From Symbiodinium kawagutii (taxonomy: Eukaryota > Sar > Dinophyceae > Suessiales > Symbiodiniaceae), in assembly GCA_009767595.1 (NCBI GenBank), contig VSDK01010628.1:331910-395909 (forward strand): a stretch of DNA of 64,000 nucleotides, read 5' to 3'. The position numbers and the translations under genes are program-made. This document shows, one piece after another, positions 44,860 through 55,234 of the stretch; position 1 is the first letter of the stretch, and each line of letters opens with the position of its first letter. The notes beneath the pieces are model-generated. The model did no database searches. It saw nothing but the letters and a program-made list of their open reading frames with translations, and had not been told where the DNA came from.

Positions 44860-46073
44860 CCATATAGGTCCTGGGACACCTTCCAAATCCAACTTTCTCG
44901 GTGTAACCAAAGGGGGACTGGATGATGGTGACACTGCCAACGAAGTAGGAGCAGGACTCGGAGTAGCCTTTGAATCACCTGGAACATCTTCATTGTTCGC
45001 CTTATTGTCACCTGACGCTACAGTACCATGTCCATCAGATGGATCATCAGATATCCTCTTTGGTGTCNNNNNNNNNNNNNNNNNTTCAGCAGGCAAAGTA
45101 GCAACATCCTCATTGGTCGAATGACCATCAGTTGCTTCACCACTTCCTGTTCTACGAAATTGTTGCCAATAGACATTGTAGGCCACTTTCTGGGATTCAG
45201 TCAGCACGGGAAGCTTGTCGTCCTTCCCCTTCCCCTTCTCTCCCCCAGCAATGGACCCACTTGCATTCGACTCAGCATCTTTCGGAGCAGGAGCAGTCGT
45301 GGCGGAGACTGGAGGAGCTGCTTTGGCGGCTGGAGTCTCTTTGGAGAAGGCAGGCGGCAACGGTGGTGTGGGAGGGGCTGGGTTTCTCTCAGTCAAAGCC
45401 ACTTTCTTGAGGAAAACATCAAAAAGGCAAAGATCATCAAGACGATGTGGGGGATCACCAAATTTGTGATCATTGCCAAAATGGACAAGAAATCTCTTGA
45501 ACATTTGGTGCTTTGTCGCATGACCCACTTGCTGATTCAAAGCCTTTTCACCAAGTCGACTCAACCAATCTCTGACAGTTTTGTCATGATCCCCCAGAAC
45601 AGCATGGGGCGGACGTTTCAACTCAGCCTCGGTAAGCTCACCAAAGCCACTGAACATCGTTGGGGGCTGGGTCAACTCGACTTCTTTGGAATCAGCATCA
45701 ATCGGCTCAGCTGGAGCGCTTGAAGTAGCTTCCTTAGTATAAGGTGGTATGGACAACAATCCCAATAGGTGGAACACAAAGCAATCAACATCCAGTTTTT
45801 GAAAATCATTAAACCCAGTGTCAAGAGAGGCCTTCTCCACAATTGGCTTCTCCGGGCCCACAGTTTCGGGACGGGATTTTCCGGTGGATGGGACAGGACC
45901 CTTTCCAATGGAGAACGCACCCTTCAAGCGACCCATATCCAAATTGCCATCGGCCCCTTTGAACATGCTAAGATCTTTCCCTTTGGCTTGTAGCTTGCCT
46001 TTGATCATCTCAAGCTTCGACTTTCCTTTCCCTTTGGGATCGGCTAGCCCACTCCCACCAGGGCTGGACATGG
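44860..46073 (-). CDS. Large exon or exons of gene M, Pro/Lys/Ser-rich
   Basis: After a CGGAAACAG acceptor the frame starts MSSPGGSGLADPKGKGKSK and runs about 390 codons, with low-complexity segments and two compact parts: FSGFGELTEAELKRPPHAVL with HDKTVRDWLSRLGEKALNQQ, and VLTESQKVAYNVYWQQFRRT, a YW-x-x-[FY] motif typical of this family. A probable intron lies at about 45790-45735. The frame crosses the 17-N gap at 45068-45084. Coding ends near 44895 at KLDLEG, followed by a donor-like GAAG|GTGTCC. The open frame continuing to 44428 is probably intron plus a later exon (SVMSDGTGPVHMEKLLEEGD, about 44640-44570). Confidence 0.5.
45068..45084. other. Assembly gap (17 N)
   Basis: A run of N inside a coding exon of gene M. 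Its true length is unknown, and the exon's frame across it cannot be checked. Confidence 1.
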
Positions 46074-46998
46074 CTGTTTCCGACACGAAAGCTAGGCTAT
46101 CCCACCTAGAACCACTAAATTGAACCAAACTATTGCAGAAGCACCACTGACTTTGCATCCATGGTTGTGACCCCCATGAGCACCCCCCGTGACACGAATT
46201 GACACGATTTCATGCTCCGTATGGTTCCGTTGACACGGTTTGACACGAAATGACACGAACTGCCCAGGAGGGTGACACAACAGATCATATTCGTATAGCC
46301 AGTGATGCGCACTGATTCTGCCATTTTTCAGCCCCAAGAAAAGTAGATGTTGGATTGCAGGCGGCTTTAATTTAAGCCAGGCTCCACATTTGTGGCCAAC
46401 GTATGTTAAAAAGGGAAGTATCGGCACTGACCAAGTTTGAACTAGAAAGTCTTTCTTGGCATTGGACATTTGATGGCCCACCATGTATTCCATCCTACAT
46501 GCCATAAGTGCCTTGCTTCCCCAACACAACCACAGCATGGTCTGAATTTGTGGTTCGCGAAACATCCAGCTAGAGAATACTCTCCAATCCCGAATCATCG
46601 GAATCGTAGCCCTGGTCCGCAAAGCTCATACCCTGCAGAGGCTTCGGTTTCAGATTGGAGAATTGGCTGCAATGCTCCCGGACAGCACTAGCGACCTGGG
46701 CCGGATGGGAGCCGACTGTGTGAACCTTAAAAGATCGGGGGCCTTAAGAATGAGGATGAGCATGATGCCAATTCCAACATATTCCAACAATTCTAATATG
46801 ACAAACATTCAGGGGGAGAAAGAAAACAGATTAACCAACCATATAGTCTGTGATCATTCATCAGCAGGTATGGGCGGGACATGTTCCCAGAGAGACATGG
46901 TTAATTGGAGAAATTACAAATCATAAACCATTCAAAGTTCGAGGGCGCAGCAGTGTGGAAACACAAGATTCACTTATCACATCCAATCGCCACACCAC

Positions 46999-47063
46999 CC
47001 ATCATATATAGGCCAGAGATCCTCCAGGCCAAGAGCACCCGGATAGGATTGCGTTTGTTTCAG
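46999..47063 (-). CDS. Short exon of gene M
   Basis: After a GTTCGCAG acceptor the minus frame encodes LKQTQSYPGALGLEDLWPIY and ends at GATGG|GTGGTG. The LKxTQxYP word follows the methyltransferase-like domain in proteins of this family as I remember them, so it fits between the exons at 48019 and 46073. The 46074-46998 and 47064-48018 stretches hold no other exon I trust. Confidence 0.4.
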
Positions 47064-47280
47064 CTGCGAACCGCCAGCCTAAGTCAAACAATCATCAGCG
47101 CATCATCTTAGAAATAAGCTGGCCAAATTTGTGTCCATTCAAAATTGTTTCGCATATACCTTGATCTTCAATTATCCATATGAATTCGAAAATGGTCCAA
47201 CAATAATATGAATAGATCCCATTTGAGACGAAAGGTAGGCAATGCAAGGAAAAAGATTTTTCAGTATTTAGAAATGTCAG

Positions 47281-47340
47281 CTCTATCTATCTATCTACCT
47301 ACCTATCTATCTATTTATCTATCTATCTATCCAAACAATA
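47281..47340. repeat. CTAT tetranucleotide repeat
   Basis: About fourteen imperfect TATC/CTAT units inside a probable intron of gene M. Confidence 0.9.
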
Positions 47341-47568
47341 AATGCTGATGCTTCCACCGTTGAGCTTGGAACACAGCGAGTCTCGCCCTTGCCGTTCTTG
47401 TAGACGCGGGTCGTGTCTAGCTTGAGGAAGAGGCGTACACGGCGCAACTGTCTCCTGTATGGACTTTGCCGCCAATCCAAATCAAGCAGCAAAAATCGCG
47501 TTAAAATTTAACGTATTTTTTGTTCCAAACGGTTGGGTATGTGAGCCAATATTGATTCCACGTTACTC

Positions 47569-47650
47569 CCATGTTGGCTCCATGTTGGGTCCATGTTGGC
47601 TCCATGTTGGGTCCATGTTGGGTCCATGTTGGCTGCATGTTGGCCCCATA
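47569..47650. repeat. 11-bp minisatellite, CCATGTTGGST
   Basis: Seven tandem units of TCCATGTTGGC or TCCATGTTGGG, alternating C and G at the last base, ending in GCATGTTGGC. The plus frame across it reads HVGSMLGPCWL repeats, an artefact. Confidence 0.9.
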
Positions 47651-47859
47651 TATGGATGTGAGCTCATGTGGGGCATTGCTGGGCTGATTTTGACGCTGCG
47701 CCCCACCTCTTTTCGGCCGAGCACTTCCGCGCCAGCTTGCCCAAGTAAGGAGCAGTTCCCCAAAGTATCACCTCAATCTAGTTGTTTTGAGAACCGAAGA
47801 ACGGATAGGTTCCAACACGTTGACATCAATCCATATATGCACACACATATTAAAGTATA

Positions 47860-47970
47860 GGTTTCTCAAAATAGGGGACCCTACATGTGAACGGTTTGTT
47901 ATTGCGATTGCTATGAGCAGTGGATAGATCGATTGGATGATTTAAAGGCTCCCTTAGTTTGAAAAACACC
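47860..47970. mobile_element. MITE-1 family copy inside gene M
   Basis: GGTTTCTCAAAATAGGGGAC on the left. The right arm has GATGATTTAAAGGCTCCCTT and AGTTTGAAAAACACC. It lies just downstream (in transcript terms) of the exon at 48178-48019, so it is intronic. Confidence 0.65.
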
Positions 47971-48018
47971 CATATGGAACATAAGTCAACCAACGACTGA
48001 ATTGCATTGTCAGGGAAC

Positions 48019-48930
48019 CGGTTTCAAAGTCAAGGCATGGAACGCACCAAGATAGGTACGGACCCTTTTGGCCCCATGCCGCTTCAGCAAGCGCCACAGC
48101 GGGCGATACCGAAATGCAAGGCTACTCTGTGGTTGCTCGATGATGTAGTGCACACCAAGGGCATGACATAATTCAATCCTGAAGCTAACAAAAGGGATGT
48201 AGCTGGTCAATGGCCACACCACTTCAGGGGATTGACAATTGCATTGCAAAATTTTCCGTAAATGGGAGGTCCCAACGAAGAGATCAACAAACCCATTGGA
48301 CAGTCGGCTTTTTTTGGGACCCGGTTTCGAAGCTTTCCGCAATCAGGGGATTGTTCAGAAAGGAAATGAGTGAAAACCTACTACTTCAAAACTTCAAAAA
48401 TATATATTGAAGATCAACTTGTTGAGGACCCCCTCTATACAGAGCCCCGGTCTTGGGGATGTAACAAAACACCGGTACAAAAGCTAACTCACCACACTAA
48501 TTAATGAGAATCTACAGCAAATGGTGATTCTGACAAGGTTCAGGTAGCACATGCGTCTTGTGATCCGGTTTCCTTCGGATGTGCACCGAAGGCCTCGCTT
48601 GCCTTTGACGTTGAGCACATGGCGTTTTGTCGACCCCATGCTCCTGAGCAGCATGCACGTCAGCACGGGCGGTAAGATTACCAAATCTAGCGGGTAGGAT
48701 GCAGACCCATGCGGTATATCCATCAAGATTTCTTTCAACAAATTGAACAGCTGATGTTTATACGCAAGGATCTGTAAGACTGCTTCCCACTGTGATTCAT
48801 ACATTTACCACATGGTAACAGCCGTAATCTTGACAAGCCAAGGGGCATGAAGATCCATGAGGAACATGGCAAGCCGAACCACGCCAGCCCATGCTCCACT
48901 ATATGTCGCAACTTAGGGCGAATCCACACT
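48019..48930 (-). CDS. Methyltransferase-like domain of gene M, three exons
   Basis: Exon about 48930-48847 encodes RHIVEHGLAWFGLPCSSWIF. The next intron, 48846-48644 (203 nt), starts with GC and ends CTCAG; joining gives ATG across the splice. Exon 48643-48493 encodes SMGSTKRHVLNVKGKRGLRC and EGNRITRRMCYLNLVRI. Exon 48178-48019 encodes ELCHALGVHYIIEQPQSSLA and YRPLWRLLKRHGAKRVRTYL. The PCSSW...GNRxxRR...EQPxSS pattern sits where PPC and ENP/ENV lie in cytosine methyltransferases, suggesting a divergent Rossmann methyltransferase fold. Activity is unproven. The phase between the last two exons does not fit my boundaries, so a small exon or another donor is missing. Confidence 0.6.
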
Positions 48931-50477
48931 GAACAGACTTTGGGTCTATGCAAATTCCATTCAGATCACTGAGTGTTGTGTGGACAAAACGTTCAAGTGG
49001 ACATTCTACATCACTGATGTCTATGGCGCATGCGAGACACGTAGTTCGCAGCTAACAGGAATCCAAAAGCCGTGGTGATGTCCATCTTCCTCGAATATGA
49101 TCCCTTAGTGAAAGCTTGGGGTTCACAGAGGCAGTCTGGGTTGGTCACTTCACCACAGTTTGTTGAAATAGCGGGACTTTAGTTACAAATAATTACAAGG
49201 ATGTGAGCATATAAAATGTAGTCCAGGCTAGGCACGTCCAACGCTCGGCTTTTCAATCCCTCCAACTTCATCCCCGAATGAAGGATGTGGTCTCCTGCAC
49301 ACCCACCAATCGGACAACAACTGACCAACCACTTGAACGCAGATGTTCTACATCGTGGTTTGCTTTTCTGACACCCAAACTGCTAATCCAGCCTGCGAAG
49401 ATTTCCGTAAAATGGCAAGCCTGGTGCTCGTCCACCTCCCCCAAGCCTTCAGTGGATCAAGGCCATAGATAGGTTCACAGAATTATTTTGCTCCAGCCAT
49501 GTGTTGCTATCAAAATTGTTTTGAATCATTCTGCGAACCCAAAAGTTTCGAACCAAAAGGACAAATCAATGATCATGAAAAAAGGAAACAAATCAATCCC
49601 TTGAATTGTGGTTTCCATATTAACAGAGATATCTAACTTCCTTTTTTGGCCCTAGATGGTCTCACAGAGAAAATGGTTATCATTCATCAGGCTACCAATC
49701 TAATCCTGAAGATGATATGTTGATAAACTTCGTGGCGAGTAGCTTTTAATCAGGCAGGTCATCAAGACAGCCAGCTGAGAGTATCTCATGGCTGGTTCCC
49801 CCCACGCAGCTCAAGTAGATCCCCAGGTCATACACGGTTTAAACATGGTCAGCCTAAAACTTGGCTAGTTCATTGACATACATGCTCACATACATACATA
49901 CATACATACATACATACATACATACATACATACATACATACATGTTAATACGTACATGGTTGTAAGCTGGTTCATCATGACCCATGGTTAACCATGATTC
50001 CACCATGTTTCCACCGTGGTTCATCAGGTGCCTCAGCAGTGGATATAGATTTTATATCTATATATTTTTACTATATTTCATGTTCATTCATCCATACATA
50101 TGTACATTCATACAATGTACCTACACATCTTTTGATTTGCAAGCACAGCTGCGAAGCGCTGTTTATGTACAGCATGTTATGTCACTTGAGCCACTCGAAC
50201 TGATGACGCCAAGGCCACTGTATGGAACCTGTGCAAATGGCTTCCGGCTTGACAGTTACTGCTCGCAGGACCAGCAGGGAAAGGAATTGTTTTGCTCTTG
50301 TTTGAGTCTCGGATCCCCATGGTTGACTGGTTAGCATTTTGCGTTCCAGTTTCCCCAGAAAATAATTGTGCACAGTTGTTTGCGCATCGAATTGTTCTAA
50401 ACAAATTTACAAATGATCCCACGAGCAAAACTTGCAGTTGGCATGTCCAACTGCCAAGTGCCAGGGTATCGGGTCAC
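48931..50477. other. Probable intron or unrecognised exons of gene M; CATA repeat
   Basis: No exon I can defend, though family logic predicts one or two small exons here. 49884-49942 is a CATA tetranucleotide repeat. Minus frames at 50182-50428 show no family words. Confidence 0.4.
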
Positions 50478-51557
50478 TTATCATAGCGTCGTCTCTTCTG
50501 TTCAGCAGCGGGTATGTCTGCCAAACACTTGGCACGCTCTTCGCTTGCTTTCCACCTACAAAGTCATTGTGAATACATCACAGGAACGGTCATTGACCAA
50601 ATATGTTCAAAGAGATCATCGAAAGTCTAAGCGGTTTCAGTTCGTTAGTTTTGAGGGTCAGAACCCAACAGAATTTCCCTTATTCCATTTAGGGTCAGCT
50701 TAATAGTGGATATCACAAACCTTGCGTGAACCAAAACAAGATAATGGGTTTAAGGGTCGGCCTCTCTTCTCGGATCTTTGCATTACTGACGCCTTCTTCC
50801 TTCAACCTCAGGCTGATGGACGCACAAAGATTGAGTCACCAATTTAGCAAAGCCCTGTAAGTAGCGTAGAACATCTATGTAGCATCTTGGGTTCACAGAT
50901 TTTTGCCACCTAGAAACTTCTGCATGTATGCATCTTTGGCCAAAGCATATGGTGTCTTCTGCTTTGGCTTGGGTTCCACGGTCTCACCCCCTTCACTCTT
51001 CTTCTTCTTTTTAGGGGATGCCTTAGACTTCGGTTGCTTCTTAGGCTTAGCCTTTTCAGCCTTCTCTTTAGCTTGGGGATCAAGTTTGCCCCCACCCTCA
51101 GCTTTCGCAGACTTCAAAGACGCAACCAGCAGCCGTTGGGCATGAGGTGTGAAAGGAGCTTGTTTCCCAACGCACCTGCGAAATACCTGATCTGGGATTT
51201 GGCAATCGCCGCCCTTCTCCACAGCCAAGTCGAACTCCGCCTCAGATTCAAATGGAATTCGCAAAGAACTGGAGCGAAGGGTTGAAAATGTTGGTGTTCC
51301 GGCACCCCAGTATACAAAGCAATCAGCCTTATAAATATATACAGCTAATAGTTTTGAATAAAGTTGATTACCATTTATAACCTCCGTATATGGTTGCTGA
51401 CCAATTCAGTGGAGCTGTACATCACCCCATTGCGAACCACACACGTTTCTTAACCACTTAAACATAAACCCTGTCGCCACCGATCCTGATTTGCAACAAA
51501 TTGCAGCCATGGCGCAGGACCATCATCGCGGCGCTCAAGATCCTGCGTGGCCACTTG
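50478..51557 (-). CDS. 5'-half exons of gene M
   Basis: Exon 51557-51470 encodes QVATQDLERRDDGPAPWLQF and ANQDRWRQ. Exon about 51290-50897 encodes FDLAVEKGGDCQIPDQVFRR, a Lys-rich stretch and TPYALAKDAYMQKFLGGKN. Exon 50555-50478 encodes WKASEERAKCLADIPAAEQK and RRRYD. The joint 50897 to 50555 keeps frame (CT|G = Leu) with a GT donor and a TTTGTAG acceptor. PYxxAKxxY...LWKxSxERAxxL...KRRRY is a recurring word order in Symbiodiniaceae proteins (from memory), which supports reading these as one transcript running toward the methyltransferase-like exons at 48.9 kb. Confidence 0.6.
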
Positions 51558-51799
51558 CTGAGCACTTGTTGGACACCCTAATGAGAATGTAAGTGGTATT
51601 GGGATTCCCATCCTTCGCCGCGGTGTTCGTGGGGACCGCACCATCAGACCTAGACCGGGGCAAACCCAACCGTGCATCCCCGAACAACCGCACTACAACC
51701 GAAACAAAGTTGCGGGAGCTTAGGCCAACACGCACCAGTCTTCTCACCACGGATGACGTCCTGCAAAGGTTGACCAGAAACATTAACAACAACATGTGA

Positions 51800-53171
51800 G
51801 AAGGTCATTGCTAAAGCAGAATTGTGATTGAAGAGGGTCCTCATATGCTTTCTCTAGCTCAGCATTGGCATTTGCGGTTGGATCTGGAGTGTCCCAATCA
51901 TCACCCAAAGAATTCCACCAAGCATCATCGAACCATGATTCAGCATCCTCCCACACCTCAGCTGAACCAGGTCCAACGGAGACTGGGTGAATGTAGGCGG
52001 ATCCTCCATCCACGATACTTGTACCAACTGCTGTTGTAGTGTTGCCCTCACCCTCATCAATCTCAGGCTTGATGTCCTTATTCTGTTGATGCCAGCTGAA
52101 CAAATCATCGGACCACAACCACAAATCCAAATCACTTAATCCATCTTTACGAGGCTTTGTTAAATCAAATGTATATATATAAAGCATGTTCGTAAAATTA
52201 TTTTGATCCATGATGTTTTCAACCAACTTGTCAAAAATGAAAACAAGCCTAGCATCCTCGGTAGCATCGGGAACATTGCTGTTGCCAGTGGAATTGTCAC
52301 CTGAACCTAGGCAACCTTCAGCGCCACCTTGATCATCAAGAACGTTCGAAGGCTCGGGATCGGCAGCACTCTGGTCTGTCACCCTGGGACCCTCAGGATT
52401 TGATATCAAGAAGTGGACTAGAAAGGGCAAATCATCTTCGGAAAATGGCTCATCACCTAACCCCCAAGAGGGGTTCTGGCTTCGTAGAACCATATATTCA
52501 TCAAATCTTGTGTGCGCGTGAGACTCCTGGACCAACTGCTGGAGGAATTTCGTATCGCTCACGTACATCAGAAGGTACCCCCAAACATCAGCCTCACTGC
52601 TATGCCCAAGTTCTTTACACAAAGATATGACATCAGCAAGGTCACGGGGCCCAAGCACGTCAGGCTCAACAGTTGCACCAGCAGGGGCATCCACAGTCTC
52701 AACCCATCCCCAATCCAAAGAATCGAGGCCTTCCCACCATGAATCATCCCCAGACTGGCCCCACTCTGGCGTGGAAGTAGGTTCCCAATCCAAAGATGAA
52801 GCAAGGCCTTCCCACCATGAATCATCATCCCAAGACTCGTCCCAGTGAGGAGAGGAAGCAGTGGTATCAACAGGCTCATCATCAGAAAATCCACCAGGAG
52901 ACATTTCCCACGGGGAACCAAGTACAGCTGTAGATGCAAGATCTTCATCTTCCCGCACTTCGGTGCACAAAGAACAACCAGGACCATGTGGGCAATATTG
53001 AACACTGCGTTTCATGTCATGGCAACACATCTTCTTTCCAGGCTCAACCCAAACGTTGCAACCCTTGCGACGACGCCAGTGCCCACGATTCTCCTTCACA
53101 ATGTCCTTCTGGGCATCATCAGGGATAGGCTCATATTGACCCAGCTCATCATTCCATTGCAAACCCAACTC
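51800..53171 (-). CDS. Acidic WW-rich repeat exons of gene M
   Basis: The exon starts after GCTTTCCAG at 53171 and encodes ELGLQWNDELGQYEPIPDDA and GHWRRRKGCNVWVEPGKKMC, then a cysteine group (CCHDMKRSVQYCPHGPGCSL), then repeats of WWEGLxSLDW (DDSWWEGLASSLDWEP, DDSWWEGLDSLDWGW). It later gives ISLCKELGHSSEADVWGYLL. A probable intron at about 52230-52155 leads to a second exon (LSDLDLWLWSDDLFSWHQQN; ESWFDDAWWNSLGDDWD). The W/D repeats are distinctive but I know no function. It is joined in frame to the exon ending at 53225. Confidence 0.5.
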
Positions 53172-53224
53172 CTGGAAAGCGGGCAAGCATATTATATAGG
53201 AATAGCTGTTGAACCACATCCCAC

Positions 53225-54564
53225 TTTCAGATGTATATCATGATCAAATTTCCGAGAAGTGTTCTCCTTGGAGTGTGGTGAATACGGAAATGTGTCCAAG
53301 GTTGCCAGGATTTCGTCAACCTTTTGTGTAGCATCCTCGAAACAGGGCTCGAAACATCCAACACATTGAGGGGGAAAACAACGAGGGCGGCAACAATGGT
53401 GCAGCTGAGAATCAGCTTTCTTGTCCCTCAGTAGGATCTGAACATGTGGTTGCAAATCACTTGTCGCCCTGAAACTCCGATTGAAACCAATGACCCTCAA
53501 CATTTCCATATACATACATATTTCTGTATGCTTCGAAATCTGTGTGTGTGAACCTTTACACAATACATTTACACCTTGCTGTTACTGTGTTCCACAATAG
53601 GCATGTATTGAAATGTTTACTTCAGCCACAAAGTCGAATTGATGTTTTGCGGGGCACGCAGCTTGAAAGACATATCTCTTATTTGTAATTAATGGTAAAT
53701 GTTGGTGAACCCTTATTTGTGGTACATGGTGGTCCCGATGCCAAGTCCTACCCAAACCCACCAAGCAGCTCGATCGTCTTGCAGGTGTCATTGATCTCCG
53801 GCCTGCCAATGAGAGATGGGCTGCAGCGAGTACAATAGTCAGTGGCCCGCATGGCTGGGGTGAGTGCTACACAAAAAAAAGTCATGATACTTAAGGTTGA
53901 GATACCTACAACATATTCAACCCCACCATCTGCCTGGCCTGTGAATAGGCTCCGCTGCAGCTTCTTGCCCATCATCCTGCACAGCTGTTTGGCACATGTT
54001 GGTTTCTCTATATGGGGTCAATTTGTCGTAACCTGACCCATTTTTCAAATATGTTTCTCAATTTTTTTCAGGATGATTCTTGGGAGATGCTGTGTAGATA
54101 CTCGGCTCGATCTGCCCGGCCTCAAGCGCAAGAGTGTCAACCCAGTCCATCGCCGAAGCTTGGCGATAGGCAAGGAATCGAGTGGACGCACCGCTGTTTT
54201 TGCGAGCCCGTTTGCAAAGATGAAGGACCAATTTGGTTTGTTGGATCAACCACAGATCAAAGGAAAGCCCAGTATTATTCATGGGGATACGTACACCATC
54301 TTTTTCCAGGAGCCGAAGAATCCCCGCACGTACAGCAGCTGTTGTGAAATACCTTAAATGGCGATTGTTGACTCTTTTGGCCCATTCAAAGGCAACTCTG
54401 TTTTTGTTGTTTTTCAACGATGAGGCTGGGGGGATCGACCCTGTTTCTCTGAGACGTTTCCCGCCATCAGGGGCGACGCAAAACTTGAACAAGTTCTCAG
54501 CGATGCAAATCGCCTTTGACAGCAGCGCAGTGCTATCCTCCATGGTGACCACTATTGAGCCCAT
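53225..54564 (-). CDS. 5' exons of gene M or of a neighbouring gene
   Basis: A frame with ATG at 54564 (MGSIVVTMEDSTALLSKAIC; LRLLEKDGVRIPMNNTGLSF) runs to 54058. A small exon at 53800-53759 encodes PEINDTCKTIELL before a GT donor. Exon 53468-53225 encodes ATSDLQPHVQILLRDKKADS and a cysteine-rich HHCCRPRCFPPQCVGCFEPC, ending AAA|GTGGGA. The intron 53224-53172 is only 53 nt, and phases match on both sides. Whether the 54.5-kb frame starts this transcript or is a separate gene is open. Confidence 0.45.
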
Positions 54565-55096
54565 ACCAGCGAACAGTCAACACGATAACATCTTCAACAT
54601 CACAGAACTATGTTCCAAAGATGGTTGCCCACGGCTGTTTATAAGGTGATACCCATGGTGAAATGTGTTTGGTCATCAAACCAGGCGTGCCCCAAACATC
54701 TATTTATCCATGTTAGTGGGAGAAACCTTTTTGCGATTTCAGCCTCAGGCTCTTCCATATGCACCGGAAGCTCAAAACAGGATGATCAGAATAAGCAATT
54801 ATAACAAGCCAGCTAGTCAGGAGCCTTCCAAATTACAGTTGCGAAACTTTAATGACATAGACCAGTTAAACAAAACAAAAAATACAATAACACACACAGA
54901 CACCTACATTTGGTCCATGTTTGGCCCAGAAATCCCAGCAACGCAGCTTTGTAAAAATGTAGAAATAGAATGTAACGCATACAAATCCACGCTATGTATG
55001 TTATTATAAAGCATTGTACCTCCCAGTTTCCATGTGCTGCAGCACATCAGCCAATGTTTTACAACATTGTCCTAGACCCAAAGCAAGCTATTGTCC
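54565..55096. other. Spacer at the right edge of the inserted block
   Basis: No gene recognised. It would hold the promoter of gene M if the 54.5-kb frame is its start. AT-rich at 54840-55010. Confidence 0.4.
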
Positions 55097-55164
55097 GGCA
55101 CCAGCACTATACTAGTGCCGGTGTCAGTCTCCATTGGCACCAGCACTATACTAGTGCCGGTGTC
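55097..55164. repeat. Two right-edge 29-bp hairpins
   Basis: 55097-55125 and 55136-55164 each have arms GGCACCAGCACTA and TAGTGCCGGTGTC around a TAC core. The left-edge copy at 37355-37383 has the same arms but a GTA core, the reverse complement of TAC. A diverged direct repeat (GGAAGGCCGGTGCCAGCC..., ending CAGCCCATGGTGG) follows at 55212-55254 and matches 37297-37340. Confidence 0.8.
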
Positions 55165-55234
55165 AAGGTGTTTTGGCTAGTGAGCTATTTGGCACATTTG
55201 GCAACACATGTGACATAGCTGGAAGGCCGGTGCC

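Noticed and set aside
44428-44890. C-terminal part of the 576-codon minus frame as one protein
   Set aside because: It reads through probable intron sequence (IWWVVASISQAFCFLCL, RHRHQHHHH) after a donor-like site near 44895.
47281-49942. CRISPR-like regular arrays
   Set aside because: CTAT, CATA and CCATGTTGGST arrays have no unique spacers between units.
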